From assembly GCA_038496675.1 (NCBI GenBank), contig CM076653.1, forward strand, positions 21,256,476 to 21,320,475: 64,000 nt of DNA, written 5' to 3'. Every line of letters begins with the position of its first letter. Positions within the stretch are counted from its first letter, which is position 1. Shown here one piece after another: positions 48,961 to 60,137 of the stretch. The translations under genes and the position numbers were made by a program. Under the pieces are notes generated by a model. It saw nothing but the letters and a program-made list of their open reading frames with translations, was not told where the DNA came from and did not search any database. This DNA comes from Rachycentron canadum (lineage: Eukaryota > Chordata > Actinopteri > Carangiformes > Rachycentridae).

Positions 48961-50799
48961 GTCACATATTCTGCCGTTCGCTCAAATAAAATAGAAACTA
49001 AAATTCAGACAAATCTTTAATACATATCTATATTTCGCGTTTCAGGACATACATCACCTGACACTATGGCTGCATGACATGATTGTGAGTTTTAGCTGAT
49101 TTGACAACGTAAAGTAAATCAAAAATCACTGTCTACAGCATGAGTATGAATACACAATTGAATGAAGTTCCGGCGGACTAGAAAAGGGAAATCCGATTCC
49201 CTTTTCCCAAGTTTAAAGAAATTTCCTTCACCTGGACACAGTAACTTCTTTACCTAATACCAGTGAGGCAGTGGGAGTTTTTCCTCCTTTCCCATCAGAG
49301 CGAACAAATAACCTCACAGATTTAAAAACAAGTTTAATTAGTTCACATTGTGAACAAAAACACAGAGATGGAAAGTCACACAAGTTCATCACACAAATCT
49401 GTGTTTCAGTAGAGCTACCGCACATTAATCTGCTACCCAGAAAGCTAAACAAAAGCACACACTTACAACAATAAACCACAAGACATCAACAAGGAGAGTC
49501 TTTTTCCATTACACTGACAGCCAATCAATACACAGTGGTCTCAAGAGCTGGCTTGTTGCCTTCACAAATGGTGACGACAAGAAGCAGTAAACCTGTTGGG
49601 TGCAGCCTAACCTAAACAAAGATGTGTGATTACGACAATAGGCAATAAAACAAAAGTCACTCAGCAGGTTGTCCAGAGCCATTTGTGATGAATTTGTGAG
49701 TGATTCTCAGTTATTCCTGGAGAGCTATTAAAGCCATATCTGGAGAAATTTGAGCTATTGATTACGAAAAAAAAAATTGGTTCTGTTTGTGTATGAAATC
49801 AAATCTCATACATTGAGTACATAATTCAAAGAAGTGGTTCATTACTGCTGTTTTCATAGTTTGACTGGGAGAAAATCTGAGTTCAGGCAATTAATTATAT
49901 TACAGACTTAATTGATCAAACAATGCGTGCATTGCTAAAGGGATTATTTCTTCAAAATATTGTAGACTTAGATTAATCATATTTCCTAACTCCATTAGAA
50001 AGCAGATTCAGTCATTAAAATTATTAGAGATCTATGGCCATAGCCGAGGTCCTTTAAGTGAATAGTATGATCTCTCTTTTATTCTAAGATCACAGAGTTG
50101 TGGCTATTAATTTTCAGATGACTTTCTATTTGGCTCAGTAGTAAGTTAGTGGATAGACCACGTAGGAAATTTAAATATGCATTACAAGTCCTCTAGTCAG
50201 TGTTTGGTCCCTTAATCTCTGTGTTATAAAAGGTGGAGAGCAGGTAATGTGCTGCCTTCACACTATCCCTTCATTCTACAGGTAACAATGTCATGGGCAA
50301 ACAAAGGTAAAATCCTCTCTTGTCATCTGCCTACAGGCTATTTCATTAACCTTTATTTATAGCATGTGGGTGGAATAAGTTACTGAAAAACCAAACTGTA
50401 ATTCAAAACAGTCAGAGCAGCAGTCAGCAGATAGAACATCCAGGAATTATATCAACACAGCCAGTATTCACAATATGTGAACACATTACCTGGAGTGAGT
50501 CCACTATCACCATTATTAGATTGCAACATGGAAATTTACAGTAACTGAGAGTGATTGATTTTATTTTGAATGGCTTTCAAACCACAGTGAGAATTGCTGC
50601 TGTCAGTCAGTTTAATATAAAGCCATGATTTGTGAAATCAAATCATGGCTCATGTAGTCATATGATTTCACAGAAGCTTGTTGATATAACCAAACAGGTA
50701 CAAAGTCATGGCACAGTGAGTGACTTTGAGAAAAGGGGATGACATTACAGTCTGAGTTACAGATATTTTGATTATATTCCAAAACATATAATCAGGGGA

Positions 50800-51060
50800 A
50801 AGGTGTGTAATGGTAGGGACACAGGCTGGTGACTATAAGTTTGCTGGCTTGTGTTTCTAATATGGCTGGAGAGATCAGAGTTATCATCTAAATGCTTGAT
50901 ATTGTTATTGAGGAAGGCACTCAACCTACATGTTTCATTAGTATTTACTCTTAGTATTAAATGCTAAAGACTGTAGTTTAGTGTGCAGGTGTAAAAATAG
51001 ATTCTCTATAAAAGAAGGTGCATCTGTCTTTCTATCGGTGAAATGGAACTAAACCAAACC
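50800..51060 (+). repeat. possible SINE-like dispersed repeat
   Basis: Phrases such as GGTAGGGACACAGGCTGGTG, GGCACTCAACCTACATGTTTC and GGTGCATCTGTCTTTCTATC resemble a diverged fish SINE body. Box A and B elements were not confirmed. Confidence 0.35.
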
Positions 51061-51444
51061 TAATGTCTACATTAACACTTCCAAAACCATTCTGAAAACA
51101 TAGCTACTCTTACTGCTCGTTATTATGATTAATGGTTCAAGTTGATTGTCAAAGAGCAACACAAAAATCAGAAGAGCTTATATCAGAGGGGAAGAGCATA
51201 TTCCAGTTTTCAGTGTATTTATATTGCACCTTGTAAAGATGCTGGGCCTGTTAACTGAATATGCAAACTATATACTGCAGTTTACAGGCCTGTCAATGTA
51301 ATTGTGTCTGTAATAGATTTATTATTAATCAAAACTGTATGTTATTTCTGTCACACAGTGTCTGTACTTATGGTGAAAGCACAGAGAATAAATTATTAGC
51401 ACAACTTTCTCCCTAAATGAAAATAGTAGAAGATTGGCAGTGTT

Positions 51445-51459
51445 TCAGCAGAGGGTGCC
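51445..51459 (+). promoter_or_regulatory. CTCF-like motif
   Basis: TCAGCAGAGGGTGCC closely follows the CTCF core consensus (CCASYAGRKGGCR-type). It lies between the ctnnb1 and hint3 promoters. Motif only. Confidence 0.4.
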
Positions 51460-53282
51460 GCACTGCAGTTACAGAGATAGGTTTTACTTAAAATAAAGTT
51501 TTAATCAGAACCAGACTGTCACCATATATTCTTCTTTGGCCAGTGGGTCTGGACTGAAAACACAGGGTTAAAGTCTGAAGGTTCTGCTGATGACTGGTCT
51601 TTGACTCATTCTGCATCAAGCAAACTCTTTGCATTCAGTGAATGTTTGTCAAGGTTTTTCATTCAAAAGCAGTGTCAGATTGTGTGTCTGATTCATTCAT
51701 TCATGTAATTTCATTCATACTGTCCTGCTTTGCTATATCCATATTTCTAGGTCTATACTACCTCTTTATATAGATAACATTTATTTTTGCATGTGAAATG
51801 TGAAATTGCACCATGTGTTAAATTTAGATCAGTCAATCATTACACTTGTCAAACTAAACTTAGTAAATGTCTACTCTCAACTAAAAAAAAACAAAAAAAC
51901 AGTTTATTATAAGTGGGGAAAGAGATGGGAGGTTGCTACTGTGAATCAGTGTTTCTGTGTGGCTCATATGAATACTAAGGTGGAATAATAAACACGACTG
52001 TTTACAACAACTGGATTAATTGACTTTTAAAATCATTTTCTTTTAGACAGCAAGGCAAGTGGGAGAAGTACAAACACTACAGCACTTATGGTATGGTATA
52101 TATAATGAAAATAATGAAGCAGCCTTGAATTATCTGGACAGAGGCCTAGTAAAACATTTTCTTGCATTAAGTGATACCACTTCTTAAACATAACAAATTT
52201 ATATTTCACCAGGCTTTGTACGACTCACCTGAACTATTTCAAAAATAGTCAGGTAAATACATTTAGAAAAAATGTTTTGTTTAACCCCAATGTGGGTCAC
52301 ATTTAATCCTCTCTGTCCTGGTTCATCACATAAGAACTCTCAGCTCTAGGACATGTGAGGTTAAACATCCAGTTTTGTTGATCCTGGAGAGATCCTGCCA
52401 AAGATTAATCCATAATGCCTGTGAAATGGCCCTTCATCCAACAGGCTGTGCTGAAATAACGCAGATTGTTCTGTTCCCAAAAATGCTGTGGCTCTCCAAT
52501 GACCCAGTGTTGCACCACTTCAGGGAGCCCACACAGCACTTGTTCTTCCAGCTGGAAAGGCCGTTTCATGTTCCATCATGGCAGGAGGAGGAGTTTGCTG
52601 GAGTAACTACACCTGCAAGTTATTGATAATTGCAGATTGGTACTGACATTGAGATAACATATTTTATAATTAGCATAATGCAATTATAATCAGAACATTT
52701 TTAAAATAAAGACTGTGGTTCACAAATATATTGTGAAAGGTAAAGCTGCCTTTATTTAAAGCACATCATTAATGAAATACAATCAATTCTAAGTAGTGAA
52801 GAAAAATGACTCAAATATTTACTGCAATGCAGAACACAGTATTTTTAATACTGAATTATTGTGTATTTTCTCTGCTAATTTTTAGCTTTCATTATCCAGC
52901 ATCATCTACCACACAGGGCAGTGGTCAGTTCACCTAATAAATTTACTGTGATGTAGAAGCCTTCAGCTTTCAGAATTTCTCTGTGGAAGGGGACTGACAA
53001 CACTTTTGTATTAAAAGATTGACGGTGCTCTAAAATGGAAAAGAACTCCATGTTCATGTTTCAGAAGTGGGTTAAGAATGATTTTACATATTAACACACA
53101 TGAGCAAACTGGGGTTTGCATACATTAGTACTTGCGTGCACCATGTAAAAACTCACACACCTTAACAGAACTAACAATTATTCAGACTTGTGCATTCATC
53201 CGGCTTAATACACGTCTTTGAGAAAACAGCATTTATGTGTATGTGTATGCCCAGGATATCAGAGAGTTCAGGATAACACAAT

Positions 53283-53286
<4 letters not shown>

Positions 53287-53322
<36 letters not shown>

Positions 53323-53323
53323 N
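53287..53323. repeat. (CA)18 microsatellite with an unresolved base
   Basis: Perfect CA array ending in one N at 53323, a local assembly uncertainty. Confidence 0.95.
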
Positions 53324-53828
53324 GATATGAAATAGGCTACCAGAGAAAAGGTGGGGAATGACAGCAAAAACCACAGATGTGTGGGTTTTTTGTTTTTACT
53401 GTGTGTGCTGGGGTTGATTGTCTATCATTTCTTTTTTTTTTCTCCATCTTTAATGCTATTGGCTTCAAATCTCAGAGTCTTCGAGGCCACTGATGTTCGT
53501 TTACTTTAAGGCTATCTGCCTTTGCCAAATGAAGTTAACACTGGTTGGCTGTATTTGTTCTCTAAATCCAAATGTCTCTGTTGTAGTTGTAGTTCAAATG
53601 CAGGTCATGTAGGTCATTTTTTGCTGTAAGGCAACATCAAAATAAATCAAGAGAAGGGAGATGCTACACACTTAATGTACATAACAATCAGGGCACTTGA
53701 AGTTGTCATGAAGCACCGCTGAATCCAGATTGAGACCAGAGCTGAGAAGCAGGTAACGAGATAAGGACTTTGAAGGCTTTTATTTGTGGCAGTTTGCCAT
53801 CGAAGGTGCAGTGACTTGAATGTGACAA

Positions 53829-53963
53829 CAGCGCTCTCTTGTGGCCATTTTGTTCACTTACATTGTCAATCAAGATCGACAATCTTCCCGCTTCCCCTTC
53901 GCGGCTCGATGACCTCTGGGATCGACTGAGCTGGCCTCACTGGGACCAGCCCGTTGAACGACG
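53829..53963 (+). promoter_or_regulatory. hint3: hint3 promoter/5' UTR region
   Basis: GC content rises here. TTCCCGC (E2F-like) lies near 53885, and a CTCF-like GCGCTCTCTTGTGGCC (minus orientation) at about 53830-53845. No TATA box. The start site is not determined. Confidence 0.4.
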
Positions 53964-54104
53964 ATGGCCGGTGTCGGGGGAACTCAGCCTGCGCCGGTGG
54001 TTGATATTTCCAGACCCAGCAGCGTGCCAGCTGAAGGATATGACAAGAAATGCATTTTCTGCAAGATTGTAAACAATGAAATGGGCACGGAGCTGCTTCA
54101 CTGT
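53964..54104 (+). CDS. hint3: hint3 exon 1
   Basis: Encodes MAGVGGTQPAPVVDISRPSS and on through CIFCKIVNNEMGTELLHC. Donor GTGAGAA, phase 0. No other in-frame upstream ATG was found, so 53964 is taken as the start. Confidence 0.92.
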
Positions 54105-56499
54105 GTGAGAATAAAGTAACAACTGAGTAACGTTAGCGCCTGTAGCTAGCCAGCGTTAGCCTGCTCGTGGTGTAAACACCTGTGTGTAGAAGCGTCGTAG
54201 CAAACATCCCTGTAACAAATAATGGTTTTGTGAAGAGTTTTTCTAATGTTTCATTTTCGTTTTGTTTATGTAAATTAAAAGTGCAGTAAGTGGACACTTT
54301 TCTCTGAACACTTCGGGATCTGTTGTGTTGTCTACAGTGTGCCTCACTTTTCACACACATACATAATAGGGTTATTGTACAAGCATATTTTTTTCAGTCC
54401 GTTCAGCCATGTTCTAGCTTGTTTTATGTAGCTCAAACTTTTTTTTTCTTCACACCAACCACCCGGAAGAGATTCTGCCACGTGTAATGTCATAAAGATC
54501 CCTGAAACACTCGTAAGGTCTCAGCTGTGAAACCACAGCTGTAGAAAAGACAGAATAAAGCTGAAAAGAGCCGGAGTTAATTTGTTCAGGCCATTGACTA
54601 ACAACAAAGAGGTAGCTAATATGAGGTAAACACCGTGCTGTATGTCATTTTACCGTCCTGCTTTTGATGCTCTCCAGTTCATTTGTATTTGCTGACATAT
54701 TAATTTCATTCTGCTGCAGGATGAAGAGATTTCCTGTTTCAGAGACATCAAACCTGGAGCCCCCCATCATTACCTGGTCGTCCCAACCAGACACGTTGGC
54801 AACTGTAAATCACTCAGTAAAGAACATTTGCCTTTGGGTAAGGTTTAAACCTACACCTAATGCTTGTGGAAGTGTTAGCACTTGAAAGGGCCTAGAATAG
54901 TAAAGTTGACTACTTGGTCAACTGACCATGCATTGCCTGTATCTTGAATTATAACTGTATGGCAGCTGATTGAAATATACTTGCAGAAAAAAACAACGAT
55001 CAATGATCTTTGTTTCTAAGTAAAGTCTTATTTTTAATGGCTATATATGTTTTTGTTGTCATACCCAGTGAAGCGGATGGTCGAGACAGGGAAGGAGATC
55101 CTCCAGAAAAACAACATAACAGATCTCAGTGATGTCAGGTAGGCTACATCCAGTGGTGCCTTTCATGGGTTGGAGTCCTTCAAAGTAATTAATTAGAGGC
55201 TCATAAATGTGTAAATATGTCTCCTACAAAGGTTAAAGCCCCAAACATTTTGAGTGGACTAGGTGTTTTCAATTGATGAAATTTACCTTAGGTCAAGGGT
55301 TACTCCACTTGTTCTGTTTACAAGTAGTGATTGGTATATTATTATGAGATGCATTGTCCCCATAATAACATTTAATACCAATTACCAGTGCTAATAATCC
55401 AGCACTGTGCCTGTTTTGCTAGAGGAACAAACAAACGATTCACAGTGATGCCAAACAGTGATAATCAACCTTTATCTGCATACAATATCACAGTATCTGT
55501 ATTGATGTTGTGTAAACTATGAACTGTATTGACCAAGTTAGAAGTACCACTTAATCTAATAGAAACTGTAAAAGATAATCTTCTGAACTGTTTGTAATTG
55601 TTACTGATTAACTGATTATTTAACATTGGAACATAGCTGATGTAACAAACGTACATTGATGCAACTTAAACTGAATTAAACATCCTTGCTGTAGAGCCTT
55701 TACAACTTGTCGTATCTTAAAACAGTCAGCCTTTTTGCACCAACACCCTTTATTTTGTCTTCAGGTTTGGTTTCCATTGGCCCCCATTCTGTTCTGTTAC
55801 ACACCTACACCTTCATGTCCTGGCACCTGCCAGTCAAATGGGCTTCATGTCCCGTCTCTTCTACAGACTCAATTCCTATTGGTTTATCACGGTAAGCCCT
55901 TATTCATATTTATGTTAAGTTTGTGCATCATCAGGCTGACCTGTAAGCAAAAGAAAATATTACTATGTGAAAACTGAAGTACAGAAAAGGTTTTTAGCAA
56001 TCAGTTGCAGGGATCATGTATTAAAAGTGTGGAGATCTGTGACCTGAATAATCAGCAGTGTTCTTTTTACTGATCCAGCACATTTCAGTTAATTCAGGCT
56101 GTACGCAGTGGGGTATGTTGAGCTTCACGAGATTTAAAAGTATTCATATGTGTTTAAAGAATGGTGGTGGTTTTTTGACTAAGGCGTCATATCAAAGAAA
56201 AAGCCAGGCTCCGGCACCTGCTGCATTAGAAATTTACTGTGTAAAAACTGTTATACAGTTATACAGTTATACCAACTGACTGGAAGACACTGAACTATAG
56301 ATCTAGTAAACACAGAAAACTCATTTAGTTTAGCGACTGTTTTAACAAAATCAACCCTGTGACCACACACTCAGTTAATTCAGGTGGGGTTTTAAGATCA
56401 AGCAGTTCTGCTGTCAGTCAATTTCTATCCACATTTGTTGTTGTTTTACAGGCAGACCAGCTGGTTGAGCTCCTCAACTCTAAAGAAGAGACCCACTGA
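53964..56499 (+). CDS. hint3: hint3, complete (5 exons)
   Basis: Histidine triad nucleotide-binding protein 3, a HIT-family hydrolase of nucleoside phosphoramidates and acyl-adenylates. Exons 53964-54104, 54720-54837, 55069-55138, 55765-55891 and 56452-56499 give 504 nt, 167 residues plus TGA. A non-conserved N-terminus is followed by CIFCKI (residues about 31-36), FRDIKPGAPHHYLVVPTRHV, the HIT motif HLHLHV in exon 4 with the catalytic histidine, and NSYWFITADQLVELL at the end. All of this is as in vertebrate HINT3 (human 182 residues; the difference is at the N-terminus). ATG 53964 lies in a GC-rich promoter-like stretch. It is oriented towards trmt11, its neighbour in human. Confidence 0.95.
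54720..54837 (+). CDS. hint3: hint3 exon 2
   Basis: Acceptor TTCTGCTGCAG, donor GTAAGG. Encodes DEEISCFRDIKPGAPHHYLV, VPTRHVGNCKS and onwards: the HIT-fold beta strands with the conserved DIKP and HHYLVVP. Confidence 0.95.
55069..55138 (+). CDS. hint3: hint3 exon 3
   Basis: Acceptor GTCATACCCAG, donor GTAGGC. Encodes (V)KRMVETGKEILQKNNITDLS followed by DV(R), the long HIT helix. Confidence 0.95.
55765..55891 (+). CDS. hint3: hint3 exon 4 (HIT motif)
   Basis: Acceptor TTTGTCTTCAG, donor GTAAGCC. Encodes FGFHWPPFCSVTHLHLHVLA and onwards to NSYWFIT. It carries the histidine triad H-x-H-x-H. Confidence 0.96.
56452..56499 (+). CDS. hint3: hint3 exon 5 (terminal)
   Basis: Acceptor TTGTTTTACAG. 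Encodes ADQLVELLNSKEETH and TGA. Confidence 0.95.
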   Translation, partial: ADQLVELLNSKEETH

Positions 56500-58444
56500 T
56501 CACTTGAATGCAGCTCTTTCATTACTTGGCTGTGATGCAGTGACATCCACCTACTAGATTTCATGGTGTATGGAACACACTTGTGAAGTTGGTGTCTGTT
56601 TGACCACAGCAAATGACAGTTGTGTGTCTATGATATTTGTAACAAGTGACCACTTAGGTTTTAGTATTATGCAAAGCTTTCTGACTTGATGCCAAGTAAA
56701 TATTAAGTGAAGTTCAATCTTTTTTCTTGCTGCTTAATACTTTTCATAGAAATGTTATAGGAACATGTTTTTTTTTTATGATTTTAAAGAAGTGAATTCA
56801 ATGTACTTATCCATGTATCCACCACAACAAGCAATGAAGTCACTTTATGAACAAAGTAACATTTAGTGTGATTCAGTTAATCACCAAAGAAAATGCTTAA
56901 GCCTTTCTGTTGAATTGAATAAGTTCAAGTACAAATGACTTGTATCATTTTAATATCAATTGAAAGAGAAATGATTTATTAACTGGTTTCCTGTCATGCA
57001 GAGCTGCCTCGGTGCTGATCATGTAGAAACTGAAATGGATTGAAAACTAGTAAAGATGAATTTTAATTACTCATATATTGAGATAACATTATACAGCTCT
57101 TGATACATAGTTACCCTGAGTTGCCTCTTTCCTGATGGCTCAAAGCACTAAGTGACGTCTTAAATGACCATTAACATGATTCCTTTACAGTGTAAGCAAC
57201 TAAATAATCCTCTGACAGTGAGGTGTGATGCACTTGATGACCTCAAAAAGCACTGAAATTCAACAGGGTATTTGCTCATCTCATTTGACTTGATGTAATA
57301 TCTTCAGACAGAATCAAGATGTATAATATATAATGTGGTCTAAGTGGATGGTGCATGAAGTGAATACTGCTATTGTTATATAAAATACTATATGAATGAA
57401 TGTAAAATAATGCTCTAGGTACTGTTCAAACATGTATGCACTTTCAGAAATATTAATTTATCGTAATACATTGCTGCTTCTGAGTATGATTTCCTCAGAT
57501 ATGTTGACTTCTCAATGTTTCTAGTGTCATGAATGTTAAGTCAAAACAATGTCGGTTTACAATCTCTTTCTCTTCTGTTCATTGAACTACACCAGTCAGT
57601 GCTTATTCTTCACAAAACACCTCCAGTAACATAATAGCCAACAGGACACTGTTTATTTCTTTATTGTAAGATCATAAGCAGTTAATTAATAATAAGCAAT
57701 TGCTAATTTATCAGTTTACTACTGCTCATGTTAAGAAAACCCATTAATCTGCATGGCTATTAATGCAGCAGCAAATGTTATGGCATCTATTAATCAGTGC
57801 ATAGTTCTTTATTATGTACTTCTCACTCTATTAAAGCAGCATATTAGTTTATTGTACATGAGTCTCATCGTGGTTCAGAGTTTCAAATTAGGGCACCTAA
57901 ATTACAAGCACACTTGTAATAAATACATGCTCTGAAGGACCCAAGCCAAGTGGGATCACGTTCATCCTAAAGCACCATATTGTCTGTCACAGGTGGCCTC
58001 ATGTTCTCTTTGGCTTTGGTTCACTCTCATTAACTACTCTGACTTCATTTCAGCTGCCCACTTTCCCCACATTTAAAAGCTGTTTCCCACTGTTAGACCA
58101 GGTGTAGTTAAGCAACACTGGTTGAAATCTAGTAAAATAATTTAAATACATGAAAGAAAGCACATGCAGTATATCTGTCATATTACTTATGACCAATACC
58201 CATGATTTTATTATTTCATTGTTGCATGTATCTGCACTCTGGACAGTAGTTCTGTTTGTAGTATGAAGAGAAAATGCACCTACATTCCTCTGGGAGGTGG
58301 TTTGAACTATCAGCCACTGAGGTTATGTGTTGTGTAAGCAAGAAAAAGCTTCTTTTTTTTCCCCCTGCCATGCACCTGCAGCTCTCCACCTGCCAATGCA
58401 GATGTAATATGGATTGAGGCGTTGTGACTGATCCAAGTGTCTGG
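56500..58444. other. hint3 3' region to ABRA-like 3' region (convergent)
   Basis: AT-rich, no coding gene. A plus-strand AATAAA at 57918-57923 is a possible distal hint3 signal. A minus-strand AATAAA at 58207-58212 would give the ABRA-like gene a 3' UTR of about 240 nt. Confidence 0.55.
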
Positions 58445-58954
58445 TCACTGTAACAGAGTGATAACTACATGGTCGTCCTTCCCCTGCCACAGCATCTCCC
58501 CCTCAAAGTTAACCAGCCTCTGTTTCCTTGCACGTAGAAGAATGCCCACCAGTTTATTGGAGATAGTGACATAATGCTCAAACAGTTTCCCAAATTCAAC
58601 AGTGATCACCTTCCCCTCGCGGCTGCTCCCACCCTCATCAATGTCTCTCATCTCTCCAATGTTCCTGATCACCTCACACAGCTCCTGAACCTCTCTGCTG
58701 ATATGTGTGTGAGCATCCTTCCCTCGCTGCTCTGTCATGGAGCCCTGCAGGGGCCTCCCATAGTCGTCCTGCCCCCTCTGAGGGACCACCACACTGGGCC
58801 TTGTGTCGTGACTGAAGGGATTGTGCTTCTGGTACTCCTGGTGCTCAGCAGACCATTTCTGCCAGTTCTCCTTTAAGCCCTTCACAGAAACGATGCATGC
58901 CGCTGTGTCGTCGCTGAACTGAGAAGGAGCTGGGACGTCCTCTTCACTTTCCAT
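58445..58954 (-). CDS. short ABRA/STARS-family protein with costars domain
   Basis: Single-exon CDS of 169 residues. The C-terminal half, about 88-169 (ISREVQELCEVIRNIGEMRD, then FGKLFEHYVTISNKLVGILL and ARKQRLVNFEGEMLWQGKDD, ending VVITLLQ), is the actin-binding costars domain of ABRA and ABRACL. Upstream, KENWQKWSAEHQEYQKHNPF and a YGRPLQGS block match the part of ABRA just before the domain, so this is ABRA-type, not the 80-residue ABRACL. Human ABRA is about 380 residues and works in striated muscle to promote MRTF/SRF signalling through Rho and actin. Most of its N-terminal part is absent here. A GTAAGT donor (59384-59389) and an acceptor at about 58982 suggest a non-coding 5' exon. Paralogue name not assigned. 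Confidence 0.9.
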   Translation of the reverse strand: MESEEDVPAPSQFSDDTAACIVSVKGLKENWQKWSAEHQEYQKHNPFSHDTRPSVVVPQRGQDDYGRPLQGSMTEQRGKDAHTHISREVQELCEVIRNIGEMRDIDEGGSSREGKVITVEFGKLFEHYVTISNKLVGILLRARKQRLVNFEGEMLWQGKDDHVVITLLQ

Positions 58955-59389
58955 GACGGCTGTTTGTTCCCATAACTGGCTTTGTTGAGAAGAAGATTAC
59001 AGAACTGTTATTGGTACACATACATACACATACTCAACTAACCAGTTTTTATTGCTTTGCTACTTAAAAACATCCACCTCATCATCTTTAGATTACAATT
59101 TTGACATTATTCTCCTAATTGATATTGGCCTGGTGTGTATTTGAGGTATTAGAGGTAAGAGTTTAGTGATGGTGAGCAGTTGTGGTCCACAATCTGGACA
59201 AATGCAAATGACAGTTCATTAAAACTAAAGCAAAAGGTGAAATGTTTTAAAATCGATAGATAGAATATAGACATAGGTAAAACATAAAACTATTACTTCA
59301 CCATAAAATTTAGTGAGCATGTTGCTTTGTAAAGAAGCCTAGGTCTATGCAACCTTTCAGAGATTTGGAGCAAACATGATCTAACTTAC

Positions 59390-59480
59390 ATGTCACACAC
59401 CGGCTCGATCTTCACCTCACCCGCAATAATGTTTCATCGTGGCCAAGATGCAAAAACAATCCCGTGGTTTCACTGAAACT
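59390..59480 (-). other. possible 5' UTR exon of the ABRA-like gene
   Basis: Minus strand GACAT/GTAAGT donor ends the exon at 59390. Spliced to 58981 it would give a 5' UTR with only a very short upstream ATG frame. The 5' end is unknown. This is inference from splice motifs. Confidence 0.4.
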
Positions 59481-59586
59481 ATTTAATACAACTTATCCAT
59501 ACTGCAGCAGTGCTGACAGTAGCAGTCGTGCCTGGATGCCTGTGTCTGCCCCGGGACAAAAGCACAGTGATGGACGTCTGTGCGGG

Positions 59587-59641
59587 CCAATGGCTGCTGG
59601 AGATGGTGCGGACAGCCAATCAGTGACCGGAGAGGGCGGGG
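59587..59641. promoter_or_regulatory. CCAAT boxes and GC box, probable promoter
   Basis: CCAAT at 59587-59591 and 59616-59620 and GGGCGGGG at 59634-59641. The location fits a promoter for the minus-strand ABRA-like transcript or a distal element for trmt11. Confidence 0.45.
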
Positions 59642-60059
59642 ATTACATGGTGCCTCTGAAGTAAAGCAGATTACAGCCTGAGGAGGAGAGAGGACTTTAT
59701 CTACACACGCGAGTGCAGAATAGAAATCTACTGATGCTTATACGTGACATGTTGGTGATTGAGTTTAAAACACAATTAACATCAACAAGTGTCTGTTAAA
59801 TAGACACATATATAGCGATATGTAGTTGAGCACTGATGATATTGAGATTCTCAAAACAGCAGCAACATGTGTAGATACCTCTTAAATCATTATAAAGTGG
59901 ATTTGAAGAAGAAAATAAAGTAAACTTTAGGCAAATCATTATAATGACATGAAAGCGAGGATCTAATTCTTCTACCATTTATGGTCATTTGAGACACAAA
60001 CGGACGCTTTGTTTCTGAGGTAGGTTTCCAGCCGGACGTATTTTGAAGCCGCACCAAAG

Positions 60060-60137
60060 ATGGCGACTTCCCGTGGTCAGTCATGCCGACAATATCTGTT
60101 ACATCTTGCCCAAGATAATCTGGACTTCAGGTTACCG
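60060..60137 (+). CDS. trmt11: trmt11 exon 1
   Basis: 26 codons, [20 protein letters not shown] and LDFRLP. Donor GTAACC, phase 0. LHLAQxxLxFRLPE is typical of the TRMT11 N-terminus. Confidence 0.93.

Larger units (their letters stand above)
48961..53800. other. ctnnb1-hint3 intergenic region
   Basis: About 4.9 kb, AT-rich, no coding gene recognised. It holds a possible SINE-like remnant (50800-51060), a CTCF-like motif (51445-51459) and the CA array with one N (53287-53323). It separates two divergently transcribed genes whose human counterparts are on different chromosomes. Confidence 0.6.

Noticed and set aside
52375..52626. 83-codon frame in the ctnnb1-hint3 intergenic region
   Set aside because: No recognisable family; no splice or promoter support.
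53839..54072. 77-codon frame overlapping hint3 exon 1
   Set aside because: Different frame from the HINT3 protein; the conserved CIFCKI frame starts at 53964.
58574..58876. 100-codon plus-strand frame opposite the ABRA-like gene
   Set aside because: Antisense shadow of the real minus-strand CDS.
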